Of a stretch of 33,860 bases of DNA, positions 1 through 7,285 are shown piece after piece. Both the position numbers and the translations under genes were made by a program. Under the pieces are notes generated by a model. It saw only the letters and a list, made by a program, of their open reading frames with translations. It did not search any database and was not told the origin of the DNA. Position 1 is the stretch's first letter. Every line of letters starts with the position of its first letter. This DNA comes from an uncultured Bacilli bacterium (GTDB lineage: Bacteria > Bacillota_I > Bacilli_A > RF39 > UBA660): NCBI GenBank assembly GCA_948479395.1, contig CAOLUI010000010.1:1-33860 (forward strand), written 5' to 3'.

Positions 1-63
1 ATCGTTTACTATTTGCGATTATATCATATTTTCTTACTTTTTTATACCTTTTATTAGAAAAAA

Positions 64-102
64 ATAAAAAAACAATTTAAATTTCTAAAAATTGTTTTTT
101 AA
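64..102 (-). terminator. Intrinsic terminator after the spoIIID operon
   Basis: Read on the minus strand, an A/T-rich inverted repeat (AAACAATTTT ... AAATTGTTTT) starts just after the stop codon at 105-107 and runs into a T-rich tract. It is the only obvious terminator between here and spoIID, so it would end a transcript covering spoIID, spoIIQ, spoIIID and the last gene. The stem is weak because it contains only A, T and one G-C pair per arm. Confidence 0.6.
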
Positions 103-104
103 AA

Positions 105-713
105 TTAATTAATTTTCTTTTGAATTTCAGTTAATATATATTTAGAATATTCCTCTTGATATGTACATTGAATGCCTATTTCTTTGTTTATTTTTTGAGT
201 TAATTTGGGAATTATTTCATTTGTTCCAAATAATATAATTTTTTTGGGATTAAAAATTGTGTTTAAAAAATGAATGATAACTTTAAATTCATTATTGTTA
301 AAAATATTTTTATCTATTCGCAATAAACTAATTGTGTTTTTTTTATAATAATAAAAATCAATATAATTATTAGTAATATTAACAAGGATAGTAGATCTAC
401 TTAATGATAAAATTTCATTGATGTTAATAAAATCTACTTTTCGAAAATAATCTAAAAAAATTTCTTTATATTTATTTTTTTGAATTGGATTAAGTTTATC
501 ATTAATAATAAATTGTAATTTATGTCCAAACAAGGGAATTTTTATTTTATTTTTTCGAATAAAACTGTTAAAACTAAAATAAAATTTTTCTTCGTTTATT
601 ATTTCATCTTGGCTTAAATTTGATAATATTTCTTCATATATTTTATTATTTTTATTATCTAAAAGATATAAACAATCATCATTTATAAAAATACTATATC
701 TTCCTTTTACCAT
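105..713 (-). CDS. Shrunken actin-fold (MreB/Mbl-like) protein, probably unable to bind nucleotide
   Basis: 202 residues. Position suggests identity: in Bacillus the gene directly after spoIIID is mbl, an MreB paralogue, and here the ATG lies 4 bases past the spoIIID stop, with SD AGGGTGA. Segment order also fits MreB. Residues 6-20 resemble strands 1-2. LQFIINDKLNPIQKNKYKEI (about 66-85) matches the MreB 'VVICVPSGVTEVEKRAV' strand-helix. ILVNITNNYIDFYYYKKN sits where MreB has the phosphate-2 strand (VDIGGGTTEVAVIS). IILFGTNEIIPKLTQKINKE near the C-terminus matches 'GIVLTGGGALLRNLDKLL'. The glycine- and aspartate-rich ATP-binding motifs are replaced (VNITNN, LFGTNE), and the protein is about 130 residues shorter than MreB. 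The homology is my inference from motif order and synteny. It could instead be an unrelated lineage-specific protein. Confidence 0.5.
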   Translation of the reverse strand: MVKGRYSIFINDDCLYLLDNKNNKIYEEILSNLSQDEIINEEKFYFSFNSFIRKNKIKIPLFGHKLQFIINDKLNPIQKNKYKEIFLDYFRKVDFININEILSLSRSTILVNITNNYIDFYYYKKNTISLLRIDKNIFNNNEFKVIIHFLNTIFNPKKIILFGTNEIIPKLTQKINKEIGIQCTYQEEYSKYILTEIQKKIN

Positions 714-717
714 ATCA

Positions 718-969
718 TCACCCTAGACTTTGATATTTTTCTTTAGTTTTTTCTCCCCCTTTAATATGCCGAGTTAGTATATGCTCATCTAAAATTATTC
801 TTATTCTTTGTGATATTTGAGGAGATATATAATTTAATCGTTCATGAATATCTTTATGAACTGTACTTTTACTAACATGAAATTTTTTGGCAACATTTCT
901 TAGTGTTTCTTTGGTAGATAGTATGTATTCAGCTTCCTTAATAACACGTTCAAAAATCTTTTTATTCAT
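718..969 (-). CDS. spoIIID: SpoIIID, mother-cell sporulation transcription regulator
   Basis: 83 residues, the usual SpoIIID size. The protein has the family's helix-turn-helix: LRNVAKKFHVSKSTVHKDIH (about residues 23-42), followed by the conserved ERL..I.P........IL..H...RHIKGG tail with a basic end. SpoIIID acts in the mother cell after sigma-E to repress and activate sporulation genes. The gene lies between spoIIQ and an mbl-slot gene, exactly as in Bacillus. The stop is TGA, which is evidence for the standard code. Its SD (AAGGGG, 981-986) lies inside the 3' arm of a hairpin listed separately, so translation may be controlled. Confidence 0.95.
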   Translation of the reverse strand: MNKKIFERVIKEAEYILSTKETLRNVAKKFHVSKSTVHKDIHERLNYISPQISQRIRIILDEHILTRHIKGGEKTKEKYQSLG

Positions 970-976
970 TAATTAA

Positions 977-1014
977 ACAACCCCTTAATATAATATATTT
1001 TTTTGGGGGGTTGT
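977..1014 (-). promoter_or_regulatory. Hairpin that would mask the spoIIID ribosome-binding site
   Basis: On the minus strand ACAACCCC (1014-1007) can pair perfectly with GGGGTTGT (984-977) across a 22-nt A/T-rich loop. The 3' arm contains the GGGG of the spoIIID Shine-Dalgarno sequence, 11 nt before the ATG. The T-run after the stem is poor (TTGTTTAATT), so a translational switch is at least as likely as a terminator after spoIIQ. Confidence 0.4.
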
Positions 1015-1020
1015 CTATTA

Positions 1021-1653
1021 CTAATTCAATTCGTTTAAATTTGCATTATAAAATTGTTCAGGATTAATAACTTGTCCATTATTATTAACTTCAAATAGGA
1101 TGGAATTACTTTCTGAACAAAATTTATTATTGTTACTTTTGCCAATTAATTGACCTTGAGATATCTGATCATTTACTTTTAATGATACGTCTTTCAATCC
1201 ATAATAAATGGTTGTTATATTATTATCATGAGATACATATACAACTGTATTAAGAATATCATCTTGTTTTATGTCAACTATTGTTCCATCTAGTACTGAT
1301 ACACAATCAAACTCTTCATTACTAGAATAAACTACTCCACTATTTTGAAGATAAGTATTTTCATAATATATTAAAGCATTTTGTTGTTCTTCATTAGAAG
1401 CATCTTTTTCATAAAAAGGTTTATTTACTACAACTTTATCACTGGTAAATGGCTTAATTATTTTTATTGTTTCAGTATCATTTACCACAGGAGTAATTGA
1501 ATCTATTACAGCATTCATGACATATGTTTGATCTTTTGGTTCATTTGTAGTCTTTAAATCTTTTGTCATTAACATAATAGATATTGTAATAATGCTAATA
1601 CATACCATAAAAATAGTAGGTTTTACATATTTTTTTAATTTTCTTTTAGTCAT
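1021..1653 (-). CDS. spoIIQ: SpoIIQ-like membrane-anchored LytM-fold protein with lost zinc ligands
   Basis: 210 residues. A basic N-terminus is followed by one membrane segment (about residues 13-29), a linker, then a peptidase M23/LytM-like domain (about 100-205): VSVLDGTIVDI, VVYVSHDNNITTIYYGL, VKVND-type 'LKVNDQISQGQLIGKS' and ILFEVNNNGQVINPEQF. In active LytM enzymes the last segment is HLHFEV and an earlier HxxxD supplies zinc ligands. Here HLH is replaced by SIL and no histidine is seen at the first site, so it is probably not a peptidase. SpoIIQ sits in the forespore membrane and binds SpoIIIAH across the engulfing membranes. The gene lies between spoIID and spoIIID as in Bacillus, with SD AAGGTG before the ATG. 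Confidence 0.8.
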   Translation of the reverse strand: MTKRKLKKYVKPTIFMVCISIITISIMLMTKDLKTTNEPKDQTYVMNAVIDSITPVVNDTETIKIIKPFTSDKVVVNKPFYEKDASNEEQQNALIYYENTYLQNSGVVYSSNEEFDCVSVLDGTIVDIKQDDILNTVVYVSHDNNITTIYYGLKDVSLKVNDQISQGQLIGKSNNNKFCSESNSILFEVNNNGQVINPEQFYNANLNELN

Positions 1654-1696
1654 TGACTCACCTTCCTATTAGTAAGTGTTGACTAAAAATTAAATT

Positions 1697-2608
1697 TTAT
1701 ACCAATTTATTTAGGGTTACATCTTTATAATAATAATTAAGAATGTCTTGATATTTTGCTCCTTCTTTAGCCATGCCGTTTGCTCCGTACTGACTCATTC
1801 CTACACCATGTCCATATCCTTTTGTCGTTATAAGTATATTATTTTCTAATACTTCTATGGTAAAATCCGTTGACCGTAAATTTAATAATTTACGAATATC
1901 AGTTCCTAAAAAAATTTTATTATTTATATTTAAAGATAAAATACGATTACTTTCACTTTTTATAATATTTTCAATTTTAATAGAATCACAATCATCTAAT
2001 GTTAATTTTTCACAAAAATCTTTTTTCAAAAAATTTGTTTCAACTAAAAAATTGTTTAATTTTTCATTATCCCATTTTGAATTTACCGAAGTTAAATATG
2101 GTAAGTTTTCTTTAAAGACACTTGAAGAATTTTCTGTTTTTCCGTTACTCATTGAAAAATAAAATGCTTCAATAATCTCATTATTATAAAATAAAACTTC
2201 ATCTTTGGTATCATCAACAGCTTTTTTTATTTTTTCATAATATTTATTAAAACTTTCTTGCCATTTTTCTTGCATTTCTTCCTTATCAATATATGATTGA
2301 TCTGTGATAGTAGTTAGAATATTATAATCTTGGTTTTTAGAATTCTTTATTTTATAATATGCATAAGTCCTAGCCGCTACAGCTTGAGCTTTTAAAGCTT
2401 CAATTTCAAAAGATGCAGGCATTTCAGCCGCTATTACACCAATTAAGTATTCTTCAATATTCAAATTTTTAATATTATTGTTAATGTCTTTTACTTTAAT
2501 ATTTTTTTCATTTGAAAAAGAGTGATTTGATTCTTTTTTTAATCTAATCACTCCTATACAAATAAAACTTAAAATTATTACAATGGCTAATAGAATTTTA
2601 TTTTTCAT
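1697..2608 (-). CDS. spoIID: SpoIID, lytic transglycosylase for forespore engulfment
   Basis: 303 residues. One N-terminal membrane segment (about 4-22) anchors an extracytoplasmic SpoIID domain. The signature EYLIGVIAAEMPASFEIEA-LKAQAVAARTYAYYKI (about 53-88) carries the catalytic glutamate of the family. The C-terminal GYGHGVGMSQYGANGMA (about 264-280) is the second hallmark. SpoIID cleaves glycan strands and works with SpoIIM and SpoIIP in engulfment; those partners are not in this window. SD AAGGGG is 8 nt before the ATG. The gene follows the DUF1146 gene by 12 bases and precedes spoIIQ. Confidence 0.95.
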   Translation of the reverse strand: MKNKILLAIVIILSFICIGVIRLKKESNHSFSNEKNIKVKDINNNIKNLNIEEYLIGVIAAEMPASFEIEALKAQAVAARTYAYYKIKNSKNQDYNILTTITDQSYIDKEEMQEKWQESFNKYYEKIKKAVDDTKDEVLFYNNEIIEAFYFSMSNGKTENSSSVFKENLPYLTSVNSKWDNEKLNNFLVETNFLKKDFCEKLTLDDCDSIKIENIIKSESNRILSLNINNKIFLGTDIRKLLNLRSTDFTIEVLENNILITTKGYGHGVGMSQYGANGMAKEGAKYQDILNYYYKDVTLNKLV

Positions 2609-2620
2609 TAAAATTTCCCC

Positions 2621-2830
2621 TTAAATTATTGCGCTTACTTTTAAAAAATCAAATATAAAACCGGTTAATAAGTAAGCCATTATAAAACCCATTATTAATA
2701 CTAAAATTCTACTTTCTACTATTTTATTTGCTTTAATAAATTGCTCAAACTTAATACCACTTAAAGCATATAAACATAACATTATATTGAAAATATATAA
2801 TAATACTTTATAGTTCATTATATTCGCCAT
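2621..2830 (-). CDS. ywzB: Small DUF1146 (YwzB-like) membrane protein
   Basis: 69 residues with two predicted membrane helices (about 7-24 and 42-62) joined by a short charged loop with KFEQFIKANK. Length, topology and placement just upstream of spoIID match the DUF1146/YwzB family, which in Bacillus lies next to murAA-spoIID. The function of the family is unknown. The start overlaps the end of rpiB by 23 bases. A second ATG four codons inside is an alternative start, and neither has a clear SD. Confidence 0.7.
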   Translation of the reverse strand: MANIMNYKVLLYIFNIMLCLYALSGIKFEQFIKANKIVESRILVLIMGFIMAYLLTGFIFDFLKVSAII

Positions 2831-3263
2831 TTTCGTATTTTATGATTTTAGCAACTCTTCTTCGATGTCGTTCGTCATTTAGTACCTCAGCATTAATAAA
2901 TGCATCAACATATTTTTTTATATTATTTATACCATCAGTATAATTAAATGTCATGACATTAGCGCCATTATCATTTCGACATAAAGTAGCGTCTTCAACA
3001 GAATTTACTTTGGCACATCTTATACCTCTTACTTTATTAGCAGCAATAGACATTCCAATCCCAGTACGACATACTAAAATACCTATATCAGCTTCTTTAT
3101 TTATTATTTTTTGACATACTTTAAAGGCAAAATCAGGATAGTCATCGGTAGGAGTATTATTTTTACTACAATCAATAATTTCATGATTTTTACCATTTAA
3201 GTAAGTAATGATTTCGTTTTTATATATTACTCCTCTATGATCACTTGCAATTGCTATTTTCAT
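2808..3263 (-). CDS. rpiB: Ribose-5-phosphate isomerase B / RpiB-LacAB family
   Basis: 151 residues from the ATG at 3263, chosen because AAAGGAAG lies about 9 nt upstream and the family begins MKIAIASDHRG; a longer frame has no SD. RpiB interconverts ribose 5-phosphate and ribulose 5-phosphate in the cytoplasm. SDHRG (7-11), the catalytic Cys65 in GILVCRTGIGMSIAANK, and GIRCAKV are all present. The usual CGTGIG is CRTGIG here, an uncommon G-to-R change beside the catalytic cysteine, and the usual R.HN.ANVL region reads CRNDNGANVM. A LacA/B-type or allose-phosphate isomerase is therefore possible. It overlaps the upstream ATP-grasp gene by 23 bases and is the ywlF-equivalent in the Bacillus order. 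Confidence 0.88.
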   Translation of the reverse strand: MKIAIASDHRGVIYKNEIITYLNGKNHEIIDCSKNNTPTDDYPDFAFKVCQKIINKEADIGILVCRTGIGMSIAANKVRGIRCAKVNSVEDATLCRNDNGANVMTFNYTDGINNIKKYVDAFINAEVLNDERHRRRVAKIIKYENGEYNEL

Positions 3264-4263
3264 TTTTAATCTTCCTTTCTTCAACTTGTTTAAATAAGGG
3301 TAATAAACCTATATTAGAATTACGATGAGGAGGTAGCTGGTATAAATCATGGCCAGGAAATTCATTGGCTTCGATAAAAAAACAATCTTTTTCTCCTACA
3401 CAAACATCCCAGCCAATATATCCTACCTCAGGTATTTCTAAAGATGCAGTTTCGCATAATTCTTTTATTTTTTTCCATTTGGGAATATTAATATTAACAA
3501 TACTTTTTTTAGTAATAGGATGCTTAGTATATAAATTCTTTTTTTTGTCAATTGCTGGATAATTAATTATACCTGTTTCAATATCAATTGGAGCTACTAA
3601 GCCTTCATGATTAAAATTATCAACATTATTATGATTATTACCTATCCTTAAAAAAGCAACTACAACACTTCCTAATAGTGTAACTACTCTAACTGTATTA
3701 ATTGATTCAGGATGTAAATCATTTAACGTTTTACACTGAATAGCTACTTCTTCTACTAATATTTGATTATTAATTATTAATTCTTCATATAGTTCATTTA
3801 AATTTTTATCAGTTAGGTTTATAAGTTCTACTCCTTTTCCACAAGAATTACTAATTGGTTTAACAATTATCTCATTGTGATTTTGACAAAACTGTTTAAA
3901 CTCTTTAAGGTTATTACCAGTTAACTCTAACCAGTCGCGGCTTAAATATTTATTAAAAATTTTATTAAACTCAATTTTATCGTTAAAATATTTCATGTAT
4001 TTAGAATTATTATATTTTTTTATATACTCATTATTTATTCCTCGGGTTATAATAGTATTTCTTTCAAATTTATCCATTTTATACATTTCAAATAAATTAT
4101 AATCAATGTATCCCGCTTGATATTTTAAGCCACATATAATTATATCAAAGAAAATACTAATGCTATTTTTATGGGTTTTATTTTTTATTTCTTTAATAGT
4201 CTTAAAAAAATTTTTATAATTCATTCCTAATATCCGTTTAAATAAATATTTTATTTTATTCAT
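3241..4263 (-). CDS. Sugar-transfer-associated-type ATP-grasp protein
   Basis: 340 residues. The C-terminal two thirds look like an ATP-grasp ligase of the 'sugar-transfer associated' group. IIVKPISNSCGKGVELI (about 133-149) fits the ATP-grasp nucleotide loop, LVEEVAIQC (about 169-177) the hinge, HPESINTVRVVTLL the substrate segment, and FFIEANEFPGHDLYQLP (about 292-308) the metal-binding E.N. The family is often found in polysaccharide or envelope clusters, but its substrate is not known here. The gene appears to head an operon with rpiB, ywzB and the spoIID group. Its SD is weak (GTGATG). Confidence 0.75.
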   Translation of the reverse strand: MNKIKYLFKRILGMNYKNFFKTIKEIKNKTHKNSISIFFDIIICGLKYQAGYIDYNLFEMYKMDKFERNTIITRGINNEYIKKYNNSKYMKYFNDKIEFNKIFNKYLSRDWLELTGNNLKEFKQFCQNHNEIIVKPISNSCGKGVELINLTDKNLNELYEELIINNQILVEEVAIQCKTLNDLHPESINTVRVVTLLGSVVVAFLRIGNNHNNVDNFNHEGLVAPIDIETGIINYPAIDKKKNLYTKHPITKKSIVNINIPKWKKIKELCETASLEIPEVGYIGWDVCVGEKDCFFIEANEFPGHDLYQLPPHRNSNIGLLPLFKQVEERKIKNENSNCK

Positions 4264-4320
4264 AAATCATCACATTTTTATTTTAACAAATCAATTAATT
4301 AAAATCTATAATATTCCAAA

Positions 4321-4343
4321 ATAAAAACTGCTTAAGCAGTTTT
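4321..4343 (-). terminator. rpmE terminator overlapping its stop codon
   Basis: The perfect palindrome AAAACTGCTTAAGCAGTTTT (4324-4343) contains the last rpmE codons and TAA at its centre. On the minus strand it runs into TTTTTATTTT, giving a compact intrinsic terminator whose 5' arm is coding. Confidence 0.75.
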
Positions 4344-4550
4344 TTTGTCATTATTTAAACCATATTTTCGATTAAATTTCTCAATATTTCCAGTTCTTTT
4401 TGCACTTCCTTGCTTTCCTGTATAAAAAGGATGACATTCACTACAAATTTCAACTTCAATATTGTCTTTAGTAGATTTAGTTTTAAATGAAGCTCCACAA
4501 GCACATTTGATTGTAGTTTCTTTCATTTCTGGATGAATATTAGCTTTCAA
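4332..4550 (-). CDS. rpmE: Ribosomal protein L31 (bL31, zinc form)
   Basis: 72 residues. bL31 sits at the central protuberance of the 50S subunit and bridges to the 30S. Four cysteines (C16, C18, C36, C39) form the zinc-ribbon set of the C+ paralogue, and HPFYTGKQG...RTGNIEKFNRKYG is the family signature. The start is TTG at 4550-4548, supported by AAAGGAG 9 nt upstream; the next ATG, eight codons in, would lose conserved residues. It has its own promoter, an inverted repeat in the leader and a terminator, so it is a single-gene transcript. Confidence 0.95.
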   Translation of the reverse strand: MKANIHPEMKETTIKCACGASFKTKSTKDNIEVEICSECHPFYTGKQGSAKRTGNIEKFNRKYGLNNDKKTA

Positions 4551-4570
4551 AATAATTCACTCCTTTCGCC

Positions 4571-4588
4571 ATACCTAATCTAAGGTAT
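4571..4588 (-). promoter_or_regulatory. Inverted repeat in the rpmE leader
   Basis: ATACCT / AGGTAT are separated by six bases, 4 bases upstream of the rpmE SD and downstream of the promoter. It could fold as a small leader hairpin for autoregulation by L31, or act as a DNA operator. No known binding motif is recognised. Confidence 0.35.
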
Positions 4589-4610
4589 AGTATTTTCTTT
4601 GTCTTTTTGT

Positions 4611-4638
4611 ATTATAGCATATTTATCTGGATAAGCAA
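4611..4638 (-). promoter_or_regulatory. Promoter of rpmE
   Basis: On the minus strand TTGCTT (-35, 4638-4633), a 16-bp spacer and TATAAT (-10, 4616-4611) match the sigma-A consensus. This places the start about 50 bases before rpmE. Confidence 0.7.
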
Positions 4639-4645
4639 TATTATT

Positions 4646-5356
4646 TTAGATTAAATTATTATTTAATTGATTATTTTTTTCGACGTTGTTTTTTATTTTA
4701 GTAAAAATGTATTCATGTCCTTTATAATTTAAATAATAATTGTTTTTAAAAGAAAAGTAATCTTTATGATTAGTAATGTCTTCAATATCAACATATTTTA
4801 GATGATATTTTTGAGCTAAATTTTTGATTTCTAAATTTATTTTAGAAATTTTATTATAATTTATTCTTGAACTACTATATAAACTTATTAAATAAATATT
4901 TTTATTATTTAATTGACATATTATTTTTAATAACTCTTCATATTGTTTTAGATAACCTTTAATTTTAGTTGAACCTAAATTATTTTTGAGAATATAGTTA
5001 TTTAACTCATCCATCCCAATAGATATAGTAATAATATCAGCTTCTTTTATAGCTTGTTTTATTTTAATTTTTTGTTCAACATTTGAAGTATTATTCTTTA
5101 TTTTATTTAAAAGTGAAATTACTGTTTCGTCAGTTTCGTTAAATGATTTATAATAATTGTCTAATAAATTTTTTTCATTTAAATATTCTGTTAAATAATC
5201 ATTATAATCATATCCTTCAACATGATAGGGAGTCATTCCTGTTGATATACCATCTCCTAAAGCTAAAAAATTTATTTTTTTATCATTTATATTAAAATAT
5301 ATTAATAGAGTTATTAATATACCCAACGTTAGGATAATTAATATTTTTAATTTCAT
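4646..5356 (-). CDS. SGNH/GDSL-hydrolase-like secreted or anchored protein, probable pseudoenzyme
   Basis: 236 residues. An N-terminal hydrophobic stretch (about 4-21) is a signal anchor. The fold resembles SGNH esterases of the YpmR type. Block I reads LALGDGISTG (about 31-40) where enzymes have GDS(L/I)TxG, so the nucleophilic serine is glycine. Block III reads ISIGMDELNNY against the usual IGGNDL. Block V reads NNYYLNYKGHEYI against DGIHPNxxGH, so the catalytic Asp and His positions appear to be Asn and Tyr. Ligand binding rather than esterase activity is likely. It lies directly after the murA terminator with a strong GGAGGT, so it would need read-through or a promoter inside murA. The conclusion about lost residues rests on my hand alignment. 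Confidence 0.65.
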   Translation of the reverse strand: MKLKILIILTLGILITLLIYFNINDKKINFLALGDGISTGMTPYHVEGYDYNDYLTEYLNEKNLLDNYYKSFNETDETVISLLNKIKNNTSNVEQKIKIKQAIKEADIITISIGMDELNNYILKNNLGSTKIKGYLKQYEELLKIICQLNNKNIYLISLYSSSRINYNKISKINLEIKNLAQKYHLKYVDIEDITNHKDYFSFKNNYYLNYKGHEYIFTKIKNNVEKNNQLNNNLI

Positions 5357-5365
5357 TTTACCTCC

Positions 5366-5394
5366 ATAAAAAAAAATAGTATTTTTATACTATT
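5366..5394 (-). terminator. murA terminator
   Basis: The arms AATAGTAT and ATACTATT form an 8-bp stem with a four-base loop that starts at the murA stop codon. On the minus strand it is followed by nine T residues. The next gene begins only 10 bases beyond the T-run, so termination is probably partial. Confidence 0.75.
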
Positions 5395-6649
5395 ATTTTA
5401 TTTCTTCAATACGAATATTAGCACCAACAGATGATAGTTTTTTGACAATTTTTTCATAACCTCTTAAAATAAATTCAACGTTAGATATAGTTGTTTCTTC
5501 TTTAGATGTTAAAGCCGCTAAAAATAGAGTTGCTCCTGCTCTTAAATCGCTTGCTTGTACTTCTGTTCCTTTAAAAGATGTGGGTCCTGTTATTTTTTCT
5601 AAATTATTTTCAATATCTATTTTAGCCCCCATTTTTTTTAAGTATTCCACATGACCCATACGCTTTTCATAAATAGTTTCTTCAATATATGATAGACCAT
5701 TTGCTTTAGCTAATAAAACACTAATTGGTTGAGCTAAATCAGTGGGAAATCCAGGATATACAGCGGTTCTAATGTATGTTGGTTTTATTTTATTTGCTTG
5801 ATTAATTATTATTTCATTTTTATTTATTATAAAATTAACTTCCATTTTTTTTAAAGTTTCTAAAAGTGCGTTTAAGTGTTGAGGATTTATATTAGTTATT
5901 TTTAAATCTTCCCCCATTAAAGCTCCAGCTATTATGTATGTTCCAGCTTCAATTCGATCAGGAATAACTTCTATTGTAGCTGATTTCAATTTTTTAACTC
6001 CTTCAATTTCGATTAATTCTGTTCCAGCACCTATTATTTTGGCTCCCATATTATTTAATAATTCTGCTACATTTATTATTTCTGGTTCTTTAGCAGCATT
6101 ATGAATAACAGTTTTTCCTATTGCTTTAGTAGCAGCAAGCATAATATTTATAGTAGCTCCAACACTTGCAAATGGAAGTTTTATTACAGTTCCTTGCAAA
6201 CTGGAAGCATCAATTATAAATTTATCATTTTCTTCTTTTATTATTGCTCCTAAGCTACTAAAACCTTGTAAATGAAAATCAATTTGACGAGCTCCAAAGT
6301 TACATCCTCCAGGAAAAGATATTTCTACATGTTTAAATTTAGCTAATAAGGCTCCCATGAAATAATATGATGCCCTTAACTTTTTAGATAAATTTTCTGG
6401 TATTACTGCATTTTTAATATTTCTAGCATCTATTTCTAAACTAGAGTCTGTTTTATTAATTTTTCCATTTAAAAGTAAAATTATTTCTTCTAAGACTTCG
6501 ATATCAGTAATTTGAGGAATATTTTTTATAATTACTGTTTCATCAGAGAGAATAGCGGCTGGTAATAAAGCGACGGCACTGTTTTTGGCCCCATTTATGG
6601 TAATACTACCAGATAGTTTATTTCCCCCTTTTATTATCATTTTTTTCAT
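5393..6649 (-). CDS. murA: UDP-N-acetylglucosamine 1-carboxyvinyltransferase MurA
   Basis: 418 residues, the normal length. MurA transfers enolpyruvate from PEP to UDP-GlcNAc in the cytoplasm, the first committed step of peptidoglycan synthesis. The N-terminal INGAKNSAVALLPAA (about 18-32) holds the substrate-binding Lys-Asn pair. FPGGCNFGARQIDFHLQG (112-129) carries the PEP-reactive Cys116, so the fosfomycin-sensitive cysteine is kept. RIEAGTYIIA and FPTDLAQP are also typical. MurA neighbours spoIID in Bacillus; here four genes intervene. A promoter with perfect TTGACA lies just upstream and a terminator just downstream. Confidence 0.97.
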   Translation of the reverse strand: MKKMIIKGGNKLSGSITINGAKNSAVALLPAAILSDETVIIKNIPQITDIEVLEEIILLLNGKINKTDSSLEIDARNIKNAVIPENLSKKLRASYYFMGALLAKFKHVEISFPGGCNFGARQIDFHLQGFSSLGAIIKEENDKFIIDASSLQGTVIKLPFASVGATINIMLAATKAIGKTVIHNAAKEPEIINVAELLNNMGAKIIGAGTELIEIEGVKKLKSATIEVIPDRIEAGTYIIAGALMGEDLKITNINPQHLNALLETLKKMEVNFIINKNEIIINQANKIKPTYIRTAVYPGFPTDLAQPISVLLAKANGLSYIEETIYEKRMGHVEYLKKMGAKIDIENNLEKITGPTSFKGTEVQASDLRAGATLFLAALTSKEETTISNVEFILRGYEKIVKKLSSVGANIRIEEIK

Positions 6650-6674
6650 TATTAATCACGTTCTTTCTTTTTTT

Positions 6675-6703
6675 ATTTAAATATATTCTTTTTAATATGT
6701 CAA
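6675..6703 (-). promoter_or_regulatory. Promoter of murA
   Basis: On the minus strand TTGACA (6703-6698) abuts the mntP stop codon. It is followed by a 17-bp spacer and TTAAAT (6680-6675), about 25 bases before the murA ATG. The -35 is perfect and the -10 matches 4 of 6. Confidence 0.6.
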
Positions 6704-7240
6704 TTACTTACAAAGGTGATGAATTCCTATTAATATTAAAAGAATTGCACCAAAGGCAGTAGTATACTTTCCTAAAAGATAATTGGCATATTTACCAATT
6801 AATAATCCTAAATAAGTAAAACAAAAACTAGTTATAGAAAATATCATTACAGAAGAAATCATATTATTTGTAATAGCTTGTAAACCTAAACCTGTAGAAA
6901 AAGAATCGATAGATACACCAAAAGCAAATAAAAACATATTTAAAATTTTTAGATTTATTTCTTTTTCTTCTTTCTTTAATAAATCTATTAACATTGATAA
7001 AGCTAAATATATTAAAATTGTACCTAATAAAAAATTACTATTTATAGTGAATATAGAAGTTATTTTAATTCCAATAAAATTACCAATTAAGGGCATTAAA
7101 AAGTGCATTATTCCAACTATACTTGAAAAAATAAGCATTTTTCTTTTAGCTAAATTATAGGTTCCAATTCCTAGTGATAAAGAAAATGTATCCATACTAA
7201 GAGCTATGGCTATCATAAAAACGGTAATGATTTCTTTCAT
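6704..7240 (-). CDS. mntP: MntP-family manganese efflux pump
   Basis: 178 residues with six predicted membrane helices in two repeats. Each repeat has the acidic membrane motif of the family: ALSMDTFSLSLGIG (about 13-26) and FGVSIDSFSTGLGL (about 107-120). MntP exports Mn(II). Its place after spoIIR matches Bacillus, where mntP (ywlD) is also close to spoIIR. SD AGGAGG is 9 nt before the ATG. No Mn-sensing yybP-ykoY riboswitch fits in the 45-base gap upstream. A YtaF-like relative of the same superfamily is the main alternative. Confidence 0.8.
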   Translation of the reverse strand: MKEIITVFMIAIALSMDTFSLSLGIGTYNLAKRKMLIFSSIVGIMHFLMPLIGNFIGIKITSIFTINSNFLLGTILIYLALSMLIDLLKKEEKEINLKILNMFLFAFGVSIDSFSTGLGLQAITNNMISSVMIFSITSFCFTYLGLLIGKYANYLLGKYTTAFGAILLILIGIHHLCK

Positions 7241-7285
7241 AAAAAAAATCCTCCTAATAAATAATACTAGAAGAATTTTAATAAA

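Noticed and set aside
718..720. Possible UGA-as-tryptophan code, given the AT-rich Bacilli/Mollicutes-like character
   Set aside because: spoIIID ends in TGA at its normal length and conserved tryptophans are encoded by TGG, so the standard code applies.
1857..2162. 101-codon plus-strand frame inside spoIID
   Set aside because: It is antisense to a clearly conserved gene and rich in the Phe/Leu runs expected from reversed AT-rich coding DNA.
7241..7285. Manganese riboswitch before mntP
   Set aside because: The gap is only 45 bases and holds the SD; there is no room for a yybP-ykoY element and none of its conserved loops is present.
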